NCBI GenBank assembly: GCA_031181345.1
Contig: JAPSLC010000003.1
Location: 110,892 to 174,891, forward strand
Direction of reading: 5' to 3'
DNA length: 64,000 bases
Origin: Cupriavidus sp.
Lineage (GTDB): Bacteria > Pseudomonadota > Gammaproteobacteria > Burkholderiales > Burkholderiaceae
Under the pieces are notes generated by a model, which was given only the letters and a program-made list of their open reading frames with translations, was not told where the DNA came from and did not search any database. A program made the translations under genes and the position numbers. The number at the start of each line of letters is the position of its first letter. The stretch's first letter is position 1. Below are positions 19,161-28,751 of the stretch, in pieces.

Positions 19161-21485
19161 TCAGGGCCAGGTCTCGTCGATCCGCTCGCGCTTCGGCGAG
19201 ACGGCAAGTTTGGGTTCGGGGAATCGTGGCCGTTTCAATGCACGGCGAACCATGGCCGATTCCGACAACGGATTGAACGGCTCGAACCCGGCCGGTATGT
19301 CGAGCGGCGACACGCCGCGCAGCAGCGCACGGAAATGCTGGCGCGCCCGGTGGCGCATCGTCCCTGGCGGCAAGTCGGCGAGCAATTGCGCCAACTGGTG
19401 CAGCGGCGCCCCGCGATAGTGGGTCGGCAACTGCCGCACCGCGTCGAGCAGATCGATCCATACCCGAACGCGTTGTTCGGGATTCCACCCCAGCCACCGG
19501 TCGGCTCCGGCGCAAGCCGCCACACGAACCAATACGTCCGCCTGCAATGCGGCGGGCAGCAGGTACAGCTGCGTCAGGATCCATTGGCAACGATCCACGT
19601 CGGCTTGCCAGGCCGCAGTCAGCAAGCATTGCTGGCGAGCAATGGGAGCCAGTTCGGCTAGCAATCCCGCCAAGGTGTCCAGAGCGCGCTGCCGCGCTTG
19701 AAGGTCCGGCAGGAACGCGCTGTTCAACCGCCGCACCAGCATCTGCCAAAGCGCCCGCCGCTGCTCCGGCCTCAAGGCTGGCAGCGACGCGGCGATATCC
19801 GACCATGCATCGGCCCGGTGCGCCGCCGCGCGCAGGTGGACCAGCCGGTCGGCAAGGTTGACCAGCGCTGGTCCCCTGTCCTCCACCGGCAACCGGATGA
19901 TCCGACTGCGGCACTGGTCCCAGAATCGCTCGGCGGTGCTCTCGTCGATGCAGGCGAGCAGTATCCTGACCTGCGATGCCGGCGCGAGCGAAGGCAGCGC
20001 CGACTCCAGGTCCTGCCAGCGTGTGTCCTCCATCCGCGCCCCTTCGCCGACCAAGGCGTCCGCCAGCGCGGCCAGTGGCTCGGTACGGGCAGCCGCCGGC
20101 AATGTGGCGACGATCTGCTCGAAAAGTCTGCGCCAGCGATCCGGCAGATCGGACGCATGGCCCCCCATGCGAACGCGGCTTGCCAGCGTGGCGAGCACCC
20201 CGGCCTGCTCTGTCGGCGGCAACGTCCGCGCCGCCTCGTTCAGCCGATCCCACATGTCGTCCGATTGCGCCCCTGCGCCATTGGTAGCCAGTGTCGCCAG
20301 CCAGCGCGCGTATGCGGTGGGATCGTCCGCGAATCGTTGACCGGCCTGCCATAGCAGGCCGACCGGCTCCGTTGCGCCCTCGCCCCGGCACATCGCGCCC
20401 CGACCGGCCAGCGCCAGCATCACGTCCAGCGCGAATTCGGCCGGCAACCGGTTCGCGGCATCGAGCAGATCGCCCCACAATGCATGCGCATCGTGGTCGG
20501 TATGCGCGCGCGCCCAATGACGGTCCAGCGCAGTGGCGAACGCGGCCAGCAGCTCGGCCTGTTCCTTCCATGAGGGTGTGCCGTCGGGCATTCGCAGTTC
20601 GGCGCAAACCTTCAAGTACCGCTGCACGCGTTCATCGGTGCGCGATGCGCTCGCGAAGGAAAAGCGTCGCAGAACCTGTGCCAGCACGGCGCCGCGGTCT
20701 GGAATCGGCAAGCGAAGCGCGGTATCGATCCACTTGCCGACGGTGGGCAGCGCCTGGGCCGCCAGCGAGTCGATTTGCAGGCAGGCGATCAGCGGCGCGG
20801 CATGCTGCGCCGGCGGCAAGGCGCGCACCGCGGCGAGCAGCGGCCACGCGCCATCGTCAAGGACGATGGGCTCGCGGCGGTGCGCCAGGGCCCGCATCAG
20901 GCCTTGCATCAGGCTGAGCAGCGGCCCGGCTCGCAACGGCGCCGGAAGCGCTGCAATCGACCCGAGCAAGGCGTCCCGGGCTGCCGACAGCATGTCGCGG
21001 TGCAGGCTCGGCAGGCGTTCTGTCAGCGCACCGAGGCCTTGGGCGCGTTGCGCATCGGAAAGCGCGGGATGGCGCAGTTCGCCGAGCGTGCGCGCCAGCA
21101 ATGAGCGACTCGACACACTGGCGATGCGCCAGCCAAGGCGGCTCGCCACCGTGGCTGGTACCAGGGCGTCGCGTGTCCGGTGATGCGTCCGGCCCAGTGC
21201 ATCGAGGGCCTGCCATGGCAAAAAGCTGGCGATATGGATCAGCAATTCGGCCGGCAGGCGGTGCCAGCCGCTATCGGACGGGACGTGGTCGTCGGCGGGA
21301 AGCTGGCCATCGGCGCAAGGCGGGGGCGTAGGGAGCGCCGGATTGGGATCCGCGGCGACGGAATCGTTTGGTGCAGCCGCAGTGGTATAGGGGGACAAGG
21401 GCGAGGCGATCAGATCGGGCATGGCGTGCAGAGCTGGAGGGAACAAGGCCGACGCTTGGCTGCCGTGCCGGGCAGGCACCGTCAT
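19161..21485 (-). CDS. F-box domain protein with degenerate W..L..A..LP helical-type repeats (candidate eukaryote-directed effector)
   Basis: F-box WHRLPAELLIHIASFLPWQALDALGRTHHRTRDALV; ~9 spaced blocks such as W(G/D/S/I)DLL-A-LP; C-terminal KRPRFPEPKLAVSPKRER; ATG at 21485 (track starts at upstream TTG). Confidence 0.8.
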   Translation of the reverse strand: MTVPARHGSQASALFPPALHAMPDLIASPLSPYTTAAAPNDSVAADPNPALPTPPPCADGQLPADDHVPSDSGWHRLPAELLIHIASFLPWQALDALGRTHHRTRDALVPATVASRLGWRIASVSSRSLLARTLGELRHPALSDAQRAQGLGALTERLPSLHRDMLSAARDALLGSIAALPAPLRAGPLLSLMQGLMRALAHRREPIVLDDGAWPLLAAVRALPPAQHAAPLIACLQIDSLAAQALPTVGKWIDTALRLPIPDRGAVLAQVLRRFSFASASRTDERVQRYLKVCAELRMPDGTPSWKEQAELLAAFATALDRHWARAHTDHDAHALWGDLLDAANRLPAEFALDVMLALAGRGAMCRGEGATEPVGLLWQAGQRFADDPTAYARWLATLATNGAGAQSDDMWDRLNEAARTLPPTEQAGVLATLASRVRMGGHASDLPDRWRRLFEQIVATLPAAARTEPLAALADALVGEGARMEDTRWQDLESALPSLAPASQVRILLACIDESTAERFWDQCRSRIIRLPVEDRGPALVNLADRLVHLRAAAHRADAWSDIAASLPALRPEQRRALWQMLVRRLNSAFLPDLQARQRALDTLAGLLAELAPIARQQCLLTAAWQADVDRCQWILTQLYLLPAALQADVLVRVAACAGADRWLGWNPEQRVRVWIDLLDAVRQLPTHYRGAPLHQLAQLLADLPPGTMRHRARQHFRALLRGVSPLDIPAGFEPFNPLSESAMVRRALKRPRFPEPKLAVSPKRERIDETWP

Positions 21486-21696
21486 CAAGCGATGACGGAC
21501 TGCGGCGCAAGCGGTCGGCGATCAGTCGCTCGGATGCGCTGTGTTTGGCACGCTGGCTTGGCCAATGCGCCACCGCATTCGAGCGAGGCGCCATTCTGTC
21601 CGGCAAGTCGAGCGACGACTTTCGGTTTGCGGCGACCGCTTGCTCTCGCTTGCGCCGCCTGGCCGCCGCCAACTTGATCGCTGCCCTGGCCGCGCC

Positions 21697-22941
21697 TTAG
21701 CCGCCCGTCTGTTCCAGCGCGCGCGCCACCGCGGCGACGCGCGCCTGGTGCACGCGCTCGCGGATCAGTTCGACCTGCCCCGCGCATTCGCGCGCGATCG
21801 CGCCGGCATCGACGCCGGCGGCGGCGTCGCGTGCGGCCAGCAGGCGCGCCGGCTGCGGATAATCGCGCTGCTCGAAACCGAGCCGGCCGCGGGCATCGGC
21901 CTCGCAGGCCTGCAGCGCTTGCGCGAAGCGTTCGGGCTTGCGCAGCGCGTCGCAGCGCTCGAGCAGCCGCGTCACCGCGGCGGCGCTGAATTCGCTGGAA
22001 CGATGGATATTGCCGTGCTCGCGCGCGACCAGCACGGCGAGGTCCCGGCAATCGGTTGGCACGCGCAGCCGTTTGCATACGGCTTCGAGCAGCGCCACGC
22101 TGCGCTGTTCGTGGCCGATATGGCGGGGAAGCACGTCGGCAGGCGTGGTGCCCTTGCCCAGGTCATGGACCAGCGCAGCGAAGCGCACCGTCAGCGGCGC
22201 CTGCATCGCGGCGGCGGTATCGACGACCATCATCACGTGGACGCCGGTATCGATCTCGGGGTGATACTCGGCGCGCTGCGGCACGCCCCACAGCCGGTCG
22301 AGCTCCGGCATCAGCCGCGCCAGCGCGCCGCACTCGCGCAGGACCTCGAACATCCGCGACGGGCGCGCTTCCATCAGTCCGCGCGCCAACTCCTGCCAGA
22401 CCCGTTCGGCCACCAGCGCATCGACCTCGCCGCCGTCCACCATCGACCGCATCAGCGCCAGCGTTTCCGGGGCCACGGTGAAGTCGGGCAAGCGCGCCGC
22501 GAAGCGGGCCAGCCGCAGGATGCGTACCGGGTCTTCGGCGAAGGCCGGCGACACGTGGCGGAAGACCTTGTCTGCCAGATCGCGCTGGCCGCCGTGCGGG
22601 TCGATCACCGGGCCGACCAGCTCGCCCTGCTCGTCGACCGCCTGCGCCATCGCGTTGATGGTCAGGTCGCGCCGGATCAGGTCGTCCTCCAGCGTGACAT
22701 CGGGCGAGCAATAAAACGCGAAACCCTTGTAGCCCGCGGCCGTCTTGCGTTCGGTGCGCGCGAGCGCGTATTCCTCGCGGGTGCGCGGATGCAGGAAGAC
22801 CGGGAAGTCCTTGCCGACCGGCTTGAAGCCGGCCGCCTCCATCTGCGCCGGGGTCGCGCCGACGACCACGTAGTCGCGGTCCTGGCTGGGCGTGCCCAGC
22901 AGCTGGTCGCGGATGGCGCCGCCCACGGCGTAGATCTGCAT
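21697..22941 (-). CDS. cca: Multifunctional CCA tRNA nucleotidyltransferase
   Basis: MQIYAVGGAIRDQLLGTPSQDRDYVVVGATP...RRDLTINAMAQ...HD domain RFAALVHDLGKG. Confidence 0.96.
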   Translation of the reverse strand: MQIYAVGGAIRDQLLGTPSQDRDYVVVGATPAQMEAAGFKPVGKDFPVFLHPRTREEYALARTERKTAAGYKGFAFYCSPDVTLEDDLIRRDLTINAMAQAVDEQGELVGPVIDPHGGQRDLADKVFRHVSPAFAEDPVRILRLARFAARLPDFTVAPETLALMRSMVDGGEVDALVAERVWQELARGLMEARPSRMFEVLRECGALARLMPELDRLWGVPQRAEYHPEIDTGVHVMMVVDTAAAMQAPLTVRFAALVHDLGKGTTPADVLPRHIGHEQRSVALLEAVCKRLRVPTDCRDLAVLVAREHGNIHRSSEFSAAAVTRLLERCDALRKPERFAQALQACEADARGRLGFEQRDYPQPARLLAARDAAAGVDAGAIARECAGQVELIRERVHQARVAAVARALEQTGG

Positions 22942-22966
22942 GAAGCTCCTTCCTCGGTCCAGCTCT

Positions 22967-23656
22967 TCAGTGATGGATCACGGTCGCATCGTCGCGATCC
23001 GGGGCGACGCGATACGGCTCGTCCGGCGCGAGGAAGTCGCGCTCCTCGCGCGCCGCGGCGATCCAGCGCTGCAGGGCCGGCAGTTCGAGCACGAGGTCGG
23101 CATAGGCCTTGGCGTGCTCGGGCAGGTGAATGCCATAGGTCGCGAAGCGGCAAACGACCGGCGCGTAGTAGGCGTCGGCGATCGAGAATTCGCCGAACAG
23201 GAAGGGGCCGCCCTTGCCGAAGCGGTCGCGCGCCTGCTGCCACAACTGCACGATGCGGTCGATGTCGCGCTGCACCGCGACGTTCCAGCCCATGCCGGGC
23301 AGCATCGCGCTCAGGTTCATCGGCAGCTGGCTGCGCAGATTGCCGAAGCCGGCATGCATCTCGGCGCAGATCGAACGCGCGAACGCGCGCGCGGCCGGGT
23401 CCTGCGGCCACAGCTGCTTGTCGGGGAAGCGCTCGGCCAGGTATTCGACGACCGCCAGCGAGTCCCAGACCACGATATCGCCGTCGATCAGCGCCGGCAC
23501 CTTGTTGGCCGGCGCATAGCGCCCGATCTCCTCGGCGAAGCTCGGCGTGAACAGGCGCACCGGCACTTCCTCGAACGGAATGCCGGCATGCGCCATCACC
23601 AGCCATGGACGCAACGACCAGGAGGAATAGTTCTTGTTGCCGATGACGAGCTTCAT
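22967..23656 (-). CDS. Glutathione S-transferase family protein
   Basis: MKLVIGNKNYSSWSLRPWLVMAHAGIPFEE... KVPALIDGDIVVWDSLAVVEYLAERFP. Confidence 0.92.
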   Translation of the reverse strand: MKLVIGNKNYSSWSLRPWLVMAHAGIPFEEVPVRLFTPSFAEEIGRYAPANKVPALIDGDIVVWDSLAVVEYLAERFPDKQLWPQDPAARAFARSICAEMHAGFGNLRSQLPMNLSAMLPGMGWNVAVQRDIDRIVQLWQQARDRFGKGGPFLFGEFSIADAYYAPVVCRFATYGIHLPEHAKAYADLVLELPALQRWIAAAREERDFLAPDEPYRVAPDRDDATVIHH

Positions 23657-23879
23657 TTGCGAGTCCTTGGAGAGGGAGAGAGCGGGGAGCGCACGGTGGG
23701 TGGCATGCGGGAGATGACTACACGGCGGGCCACGCTGCGCTTCAGGCCGAACATTGTAGCCAGCGGCCCAGGGCCCGGCCAAACGAATTGGGCTCGCAAG
23801 CGGTGTCAATATGGGTCACATAGCAATGGGATCGGGGCCGCAGCAGCACGCGAATCAGCCGCCAGCGCCAACCCATTCT

Positions 23880-24899
23880 TCACCGCCGATGCACGCTCGA
23901 CCGCTGCGCCTCCAGCCGCGTCTCCCTGCCGCCCGACAGCGCCTCGGTCATCACCGCCTCCAGGCTGGTCGGATGCACACCGAGCTCCGGCGCCATGGGG
24001 CCGGTCAGCACGTTGTCCAGCCGCATCGAATCGAGGTTGTCGCGGGACAGCAAGGCGCCCGGCATATGTTCAAGCACGGCGGCCTGCAGGCGCGCCAGCG
24101 CATCGGGCAGCGGCAGCACCGGCCGCGGATGGCCGGACGCTTCGCCGGCGAAGCGCACCAGTTCCTCGAGCGTATAGACCTGCGGGCCGCCGAGCTCGTA
24201 GCAGCGGCCGATGGTGGCCGGGGTCGCCATCGCATTGACCATCGCCTGCGCGACGTCCTGCACGTAGACCGGCTGGAAGCGTGCCTGCGCGCAGGCCAGC
24301 GGCACCACCGGCGCAAGCCGCTGCATGCTGGCGAACAGATTGAGGAAATGGTCATCGGGTCCGAACACCACCGATGGGCGGAAGACCGTCCAGTCCAGCC
24401 CGCTCTCGCGCACCGCGCGCTCGCCGTCGCCCTTGCTGCGCAGATACATCGACGGGCCGGCACTGTCGGCACCGAGCGCGCTCATATGCAGCAGCCGGCG
24501 AACGCCGGTGCGCCGCATCGACTCGATCAGCCGGCGCGGGAGCTCGACATGGGCGGCGGCAAAACCCGGCCCATAAGGGTCGCCGCGCCCGCCGTGCAGC
24601 ACCCCGACCAGATTGACGACGATGCCCTCGATGCCCAGCGATCCGATCGCGCTGTCGAGCGCCGCCTCGTCGGCGACATCGAGCACCACGACCTCGACCC
24701 GCGGCAGCGCCAGCAGGTCGCGCGCATTGTCCTCGTTGCGGGTCGCCACCACGATGCGCTCCGGGTCCATCGGCGGGATGACCACGGTCGCGTGTTCCAG
24801 CGGCGCGTTGCTGTGGTTGGCCAGGCCCGACAGGCGCGCGACCAGATGACTGCCGATAAAGCCGGAACCGCCGATCACCAGCACATTGCTCGTCAGCAT
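23880..24899 (-). CDS. Complex I NDUFA9-like NAD(P)-binding protein
   Basis: NVLVIGGSGFIGSHLVARL Rossmann motif; YLRSKGDGERAVRESGLDWTVFRPSVVFGPDDHFLN...YELGGPQVYTLEELV. Confidence 0.9.
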   Translation of the reverse strand: MLTSNVLVIGGSGFIGSHLVARLSGLANHSNAPLEHATVVIPPMDPERIVVATRNEDNARDLLALPRVEVVVLDVADEAALDSAIGSLGIEGIVVNLVGVLHGGRGDPYGPGFAAAHVELPRRLIESMRRTGVRRLLHMSALGADSAGPSMYLRSKGDGERAVRESGLDWTVFRPSVVFGPDDHFLNLFASMQRLAPVVPLACAQARFQPVYVQDVAQAMVNAMATPATIGRCYELGGPQVYTLEELVRFAGEASGHPRPVLPLPDALARLQAAVLEHMPGALLSRDNLDSMRLDNVLTGPMAPELGVHPTSLEAVMTEALSGGRETRLEAQRSSVHRR

Positions 24900-25018
24900 G
24901 ATGTCCTCCGTGGCACGGTGGCCGCGGCACGGCTGCCGCGGCGGGTTTCGACCCTGCGTTCGAGCGGGCTTTCAACCCCGCGCGAACGCAGCGGCGGACA
25001 TCCTGCGAAGGCGCGGCC

Positions 25019-26989
25019 TCAGGGCAGGCTGGTGGTGGTGACCTGCGACGGCACCACGGTGCCCAACCGCGCCTTCAGCGACTGCGGATGTCCGTGCATC
25101 AATGCAGCATAGTACGTGGCGTTGGAGAGCACGTTCTTGACGTAGGTGCGCGTCTCGCTGAACGGAATGGTCTCGGCGAAGATCGCGCCCTCCACCGGCC
25201 GCGACAGGCTGGTGCGCCAGCTCTTGGGCCGGCCCGGGCCCGCGTTGTAGGCCGCCGAGGCGAGCGTCTGCGAGCTGTCCAGATCGGTCAGCACCATGCT
25301 CATGTAGCTGGTGCCCAGCAGGATGTTGACGTTGGGATCGCTCATCATCGACGGCGAGAAGTCCGTCATGCCGATCTTGCGCGCAACGTACTTGGCCGTG
25401 GCCGGCATCACCTGCATCAGGCCGTGCGCGCCGGCGGACGAGCGCGCATTCATGATGAAGCGCGACTCCTGCCGGATGATGCCGTAGGCCCAGGCCATGT
25501 CGAGGCCAGCCTCGTCGGTGGCGCGCTGCATGATGTCGCGGAACGGCATCAGGAAGCGCAGCGAGAAGTCGTGCTGGGCCTGCGTGCGGTCGGCGGTGTT
25601 GACGGTGCGGTCCAGCAGCGAGATGCGGCGCGCGTACTCGGCCGCCGCCAGCAGCTCGCGGTCGCTCATGCCGCGCAGCTCCCAGTTCCACTCGCGGTTG
25701 CCCTCGAAGCGCAGGTCCATGTCGTAGAACGCCTTGGCGCGCTGGAAGCCGGGGCGTGTGCGCATCCCCATGGCCTCGGCATCGCTGACCTGGGTACGCG
25801 CCGGCAGCGTGATGCGCTGGCCCAGCTCCTCGCTGGCGAGCTGCCCGTAGAAGTTGAAGCCGCTGGCGATCGACTGGTACTGCTGGCGGGCCTCGTCGTT
25901 GCGGCCCGCCTCGGCCAGCGCGCGGCCCAGCCAGTAGGTCCAGGCCGGGTCCTTGGTCCGCAATTCGGGGCGCATCGATTCGATCGCCAGGCGCACCAGC
26001 TTCCAGTCGCCCTGGCGCAGCGCGGCGCGCACGCGCCACTCCTGCGTCTCGGTCGACAGCCACTGGTTGCCGCCCAGCTCGACCTGGCGGCGGAAGTAGC
26101 CCGGCGCATCGGGCAACAGCTTCTTGGCGGCGAACTGGCCGACCACGCCCCAGCCCGCGCCCTGCTCGTCGCGCGACAGGCTGCCCGAACTGGCGGTCAG
26201 GTAGGCGGCGGCCTGCGCCGGGTCGTTGCGCGCCATCCTGACCACCGTGGCCAGCGTATCGCCGTCGACGGCGCCGTCCGGCACGGTGGCGGCGATGCGC
26301 CCGGCCAGCGTGGTGTAGTTCTGCTCCAGCGCCGTGCGGGCCTGGAAGGCGACGTCCGAGCGCGTGATCTGGCGGCTCTGGTACAGATAGCCGATCAGGT
26401 CGACGCAGGCCTCGCCATAGTTCTTCGGCTCGGTCAGCAGCGCGCGCGCCTCGACGGCGACGTTCTGCCCCTTCAGCGCGCGCGACAGCAGCGCATAGCA
26501 CTCGACCTGCGTGTCGTCCTTGAGCACGAACTGCGGATACTGCGCGTCGAAGTTGGCCCAGTCCCGGCGCTTGCCCAGCACCAGCAGCCAGTCGTTGCGC
26601 ATGCGGTCGGCGATCGCCTCGCCCTGGTAGCGCTGCAGGAAGGCGCGCACCTCGTCGTCCGGCGCGTCGATGCGCGCGAGCCCACTCGCGTCGAACAGCT
26701 GCGGCTTGATGCGGAAGTATTCGACGTACGACGGCACCGGATAGTCGACCAGCGTGGCCGAGATCGCATAGGCACGCGCCACGTCGTTCTTGCGGGCGGC
26801 ATCGCGCAGCGCCCGGAAGGCGTCGTCCGGATTGCTCGGGATCATGGTCGACGCGGCCCCCTGCCCGTTCGACGATACCGTGCGCTTCTGCGCGGCGGCC
26901 GGCGTTGCCAGCAGCGTCCAGCTCAATGCGGTGGCGATCGCGGTCAATGCGAACTGCCCCGCACGCTGCCGATATACTCCCTTGCGCAT
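25019..26989 (-). CDS. Soluble lytic murein transglycosylase (Slt family)
   Basis: Signal peptide; helical superhelix; catalytic AYGIIRQESRFIMNARSSAGAHGLMQVMPATAKYVA; ASAAYNAGPGRPKSW. Confidence 0.95.
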   Translation of the reverse strand: MRKGVYRQRAGQFALTAIATALSWTLLATPAAAQKRTVSSNGQGAASTMIPSNPDDAFRALRDAARKNDVARAYAISATLVDYPVPSYVEYFRIKPQLFDASGLARIDAPDDEVRAFLQRYQGEAIADRMRNDWLLVLGKRRDWANFDAQYPQFVLKDDTQVECYALLSRALKGQNVAVEARALLTEPKNYGEACVDLIGYLYQSRQITRSDVAFQARTALEQNYTTLAGRIAATVPDGAVDGDTLATVVRMARNDPAQAAAYLTASSGSLSRDEQGAGWGVVGQFAAKKLLPDAPGYFRRQVELGGNQWLSTETQEWRVRAALRQGDWKLVRLAIESMRPELRTKDPAWTYWLGRALAEAGRNDEARQQYQSIASGFNFYGQLASEELGQRITLPARTQVSDAEAMGMRTRPGFQRAKAFYDMDLRFEGNREWNWELRGMSDRELLAAAEYARRISLLDRTVNTADRTQAQHDFSLRFLMPFRDIMQRATDEAGLDMAWAYGIIRQESRFIMNARSSAGAHGLMQVMPATAKYVARKIGMTDFSPSMMSDPNVNILLGTSYMSMVLTDLDSSQTLASAAYNAGPGRPKSWRTSLSRPVEGAIFAETIPFSETRTYVKNVLSNATYYAALMHGHPQSLKARLGTVVPSQVTTTSLP

Positions 26990-27138
26990 CCTGTCTTTCC
27001 TTGTTGTGGCGGCCCGGCCGGCCCTCCATGTGGCTGCCGAACCGCTTGAAAACCAATAGTCCGCGGACATTATCACACGCACTTCTCACCGGCCGATTCG
27101 GGACTAACACCCCGCTTCGGCACGTATTTCTCCCGCTC

Positions 27139-27771
27139 ATGGCCAACGCACCGACCGGTCCGATCGATCCCCCGCCCTCGTCCCCGCAGCCGTCCGTGGC
27201 GTCCGGCGATCCCGCCGCCGATCCCGCGGCGGAGCGCCGGACGCTGCGCGCCGCGCTGCTGGAGCGCCGCGCCAGCCTGCCGCAGCGGGCGCAGCTGGAC
27301 GCGCGCATCGAGGCCGAGCTGGCCGCGCTGCTCGACTGGCTGCCGGTGCGTTGCCTGGGGTTCTACTGGCCGATCCAGCAGGAATTCGACGCACGCGGCC
27401 TGGTGGCACGCTGGCTGGCGGGCGCCGCGGGGCGCGACGCCGCGCTGCCGGCAGTCAGCCGCCCCGGCGTGCCGCTGGACTTCCATCGCTGGACGCCCGA
27501 CACGCCGATGCGCGAAGGCCGCTACGGCATCCCGGTGCCCGACGGCACGGCCGCGGTGACGCCCGACGCGCTGCTGATTCCCTGTGTCGGTTTCAGCGCA
27601 GAGAAGTTCCGCCTGGGCTACGGCGGCGGCTTCTACGACCGCACGCTGGCGGCGCTGCCGGGCAAGCCGGTGGCGATCGGCATCGGCTACGAAAGCTGCC
27701 GGATTGCGCTGGCGCCGGCCGCGCACGACATTCCGATGGACTGGATGGTGACCGAGGCCGGGCGGTTCTGA
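27139..27771 (+). CDS. 5-formyltetrahydrofolate cyclo-ligase
   Basis: LIPCVGFSAEKFRLGYGGGFYDRTLA and GIGYESCRI motifs. Confidence 0.94.
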   Translation: MANAPTGPIDPPPSSPQPSVASGDPAADPAAERRTLRAALLERRASLPQRAQLDARIEAELAALLDWLPVRCLGFYWPIQQEFDARGLVARWLAGAAGRDAALPAVSRPGVPLDFHRWTPDTPMREGRYGIPVPDGTAAVTPDALLIPCVGFSAEKFRLGYGGGFYDRTLAALPGKPVAIGIGYESCRIALAPAAHDIPMDWMVTEAGRF

Positions 27772-27777
27772 GGCCTA

Positions 27778-27848
27778 CGTCGTCCCGGCGAACGCGGGGA
27801 CCCAGGGACTTTGAAAGACGCTGGGTTCCCGCCTTCTCGGGAACGACG
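27778..27848. repeat. REP-like palindrome, family B
   Basis: cgtcgtcccggcgaacgcggggacccagg...gctgggttcccgccttctcgggaacgacg; similar copy at 47482-47567. Confidence 0.75.
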
Positions 27849-27868
27849 TGGGGGCGGCTGGGGCGTGG

Positions 27869-28648
27869 TCAGCGTTGCGCCGCGTCGTCCGCCGCGTCAA
27901 TCGTCACCTCCGGCAGCATCAGCGAATCGACCAGCGCCCGCATCCGGCGCCAGTGCGAGCCCTCCCAGAACACGCGGCGGCAGGCCTCGCAGGTCGAGAA
28001 TCGCTCGTGCCGCTCCAGCACGGCCGGCGGCACGCGGGCGGCCACCTCGTCCCTGGAGGCGGCGCGCAGCGGCACATTGCAGCTCAGGCACAGCGAGAAC
28101 GGCCGCGCCTGCCGGCGCAGGTCCAGGCGCGCGAAGATCTCGCGCAACTGCGCCTGCGGCTTGAGCGCGCGCACGTAGCAGCCGTGCGTGATGCTGCTGC
28201 GCTTGAGCAGCTCGCGGTCGCGCGTCAGCACGATGCGGCCCTCGCGCGCCGCGATGGCCTCGATCTCGCGATCGTCGAAGTGGTTGTCGTAGAGAGTGTC
28301 GTAGCCGGTCAGCCGCAGCAGGGCGGCCAGCCCGCCCAGATGGGCGTCGGCGACGAAGCGAGTGACTCGCAGCGGGGCCGGCCGTACCCGCAGCAGCGGC
28401 GTGATGTCGAGCGCCTCGAAGGTCGGGTAGACCGAAACCCGGTCGCCGTCGGCGAGCACCCGGTCGAAGCCGCACGACTGGCCATTGACCAGGATCAGCT
28501 CGACCTCGGTGTGCGGCACCCCGAGCGCCTCGATCATGTGCTTGACCGTGGCCGCGCGGGCGCACGGACAGGACCAGTCCCGTCCGCGCATCGCCGGGGG
28601 AAGGAAATCGTTCAGCTCCTCGTAGAAGCGGAACGTGGCGGTAACCAT
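27869..28648 (-). CDS. Mut7-C RNase domain protein with N-terminal ubiquitin-like domain
   Basis: N-terminal MoaD/ThiS-like region, RFVADAHLGGLAALLRLTGYDTLY PIN-like start, CLSCNVPL...CEACRRVFWEGSHWRRM zinc ribbon. Confidence 0.88.
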   Translation of the reverse strand: MVTATFRFYEELNDFLPPAMRGRDWSCPCARAATVKHMIEALGVPHTEVELILVNGQSCGFDRVLADGDRVSVYPTFEALDITPLLRVRPAPLRVTRFVADAHLGGLAALLRLTGYDTLYDNHFDDREIEAIAAREGRIVLTRDRELLKRSSITHGCYVRALKPQAQLREIFARLDLRRQARPFSLCLSCNVPLRAASRDEVAARVPPAVLERHERFSTCEACRRVFWEGSHWRRMRALVDSLMLPEVTIDAADDAAQR

Positions 28649-28719
28649 GCGGCACAGTATGCCATCGGCGCCGCGCACCGCATGGCCGCCATCGCGGCTG
28701 GGGCCTTGCAGCCCTAATG

Positions 28720-28751
28720 CCCTTCAGCCCTTCAGCCCTTCAGCCCTTCAG
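28720..28751. repeat. 8-bp tandem repeat cccttcag x4 spanning the metF stop codon
   Basis: cccttcagcccttcagcccttcagcccttcag, metF TGA at 28748-28750. Confidence 0.85.

Noticed and set aside
21541-23550. 669-aa plus-strand ORF opposite cca and GST
   Set aside because: Spans two convincing reverse-strand genes; no domain motifs.
25088-27049. 653-aa plus-strand ORF opposite slt
   Set aside because: Antisense shadow of the lytic transglycosylase.
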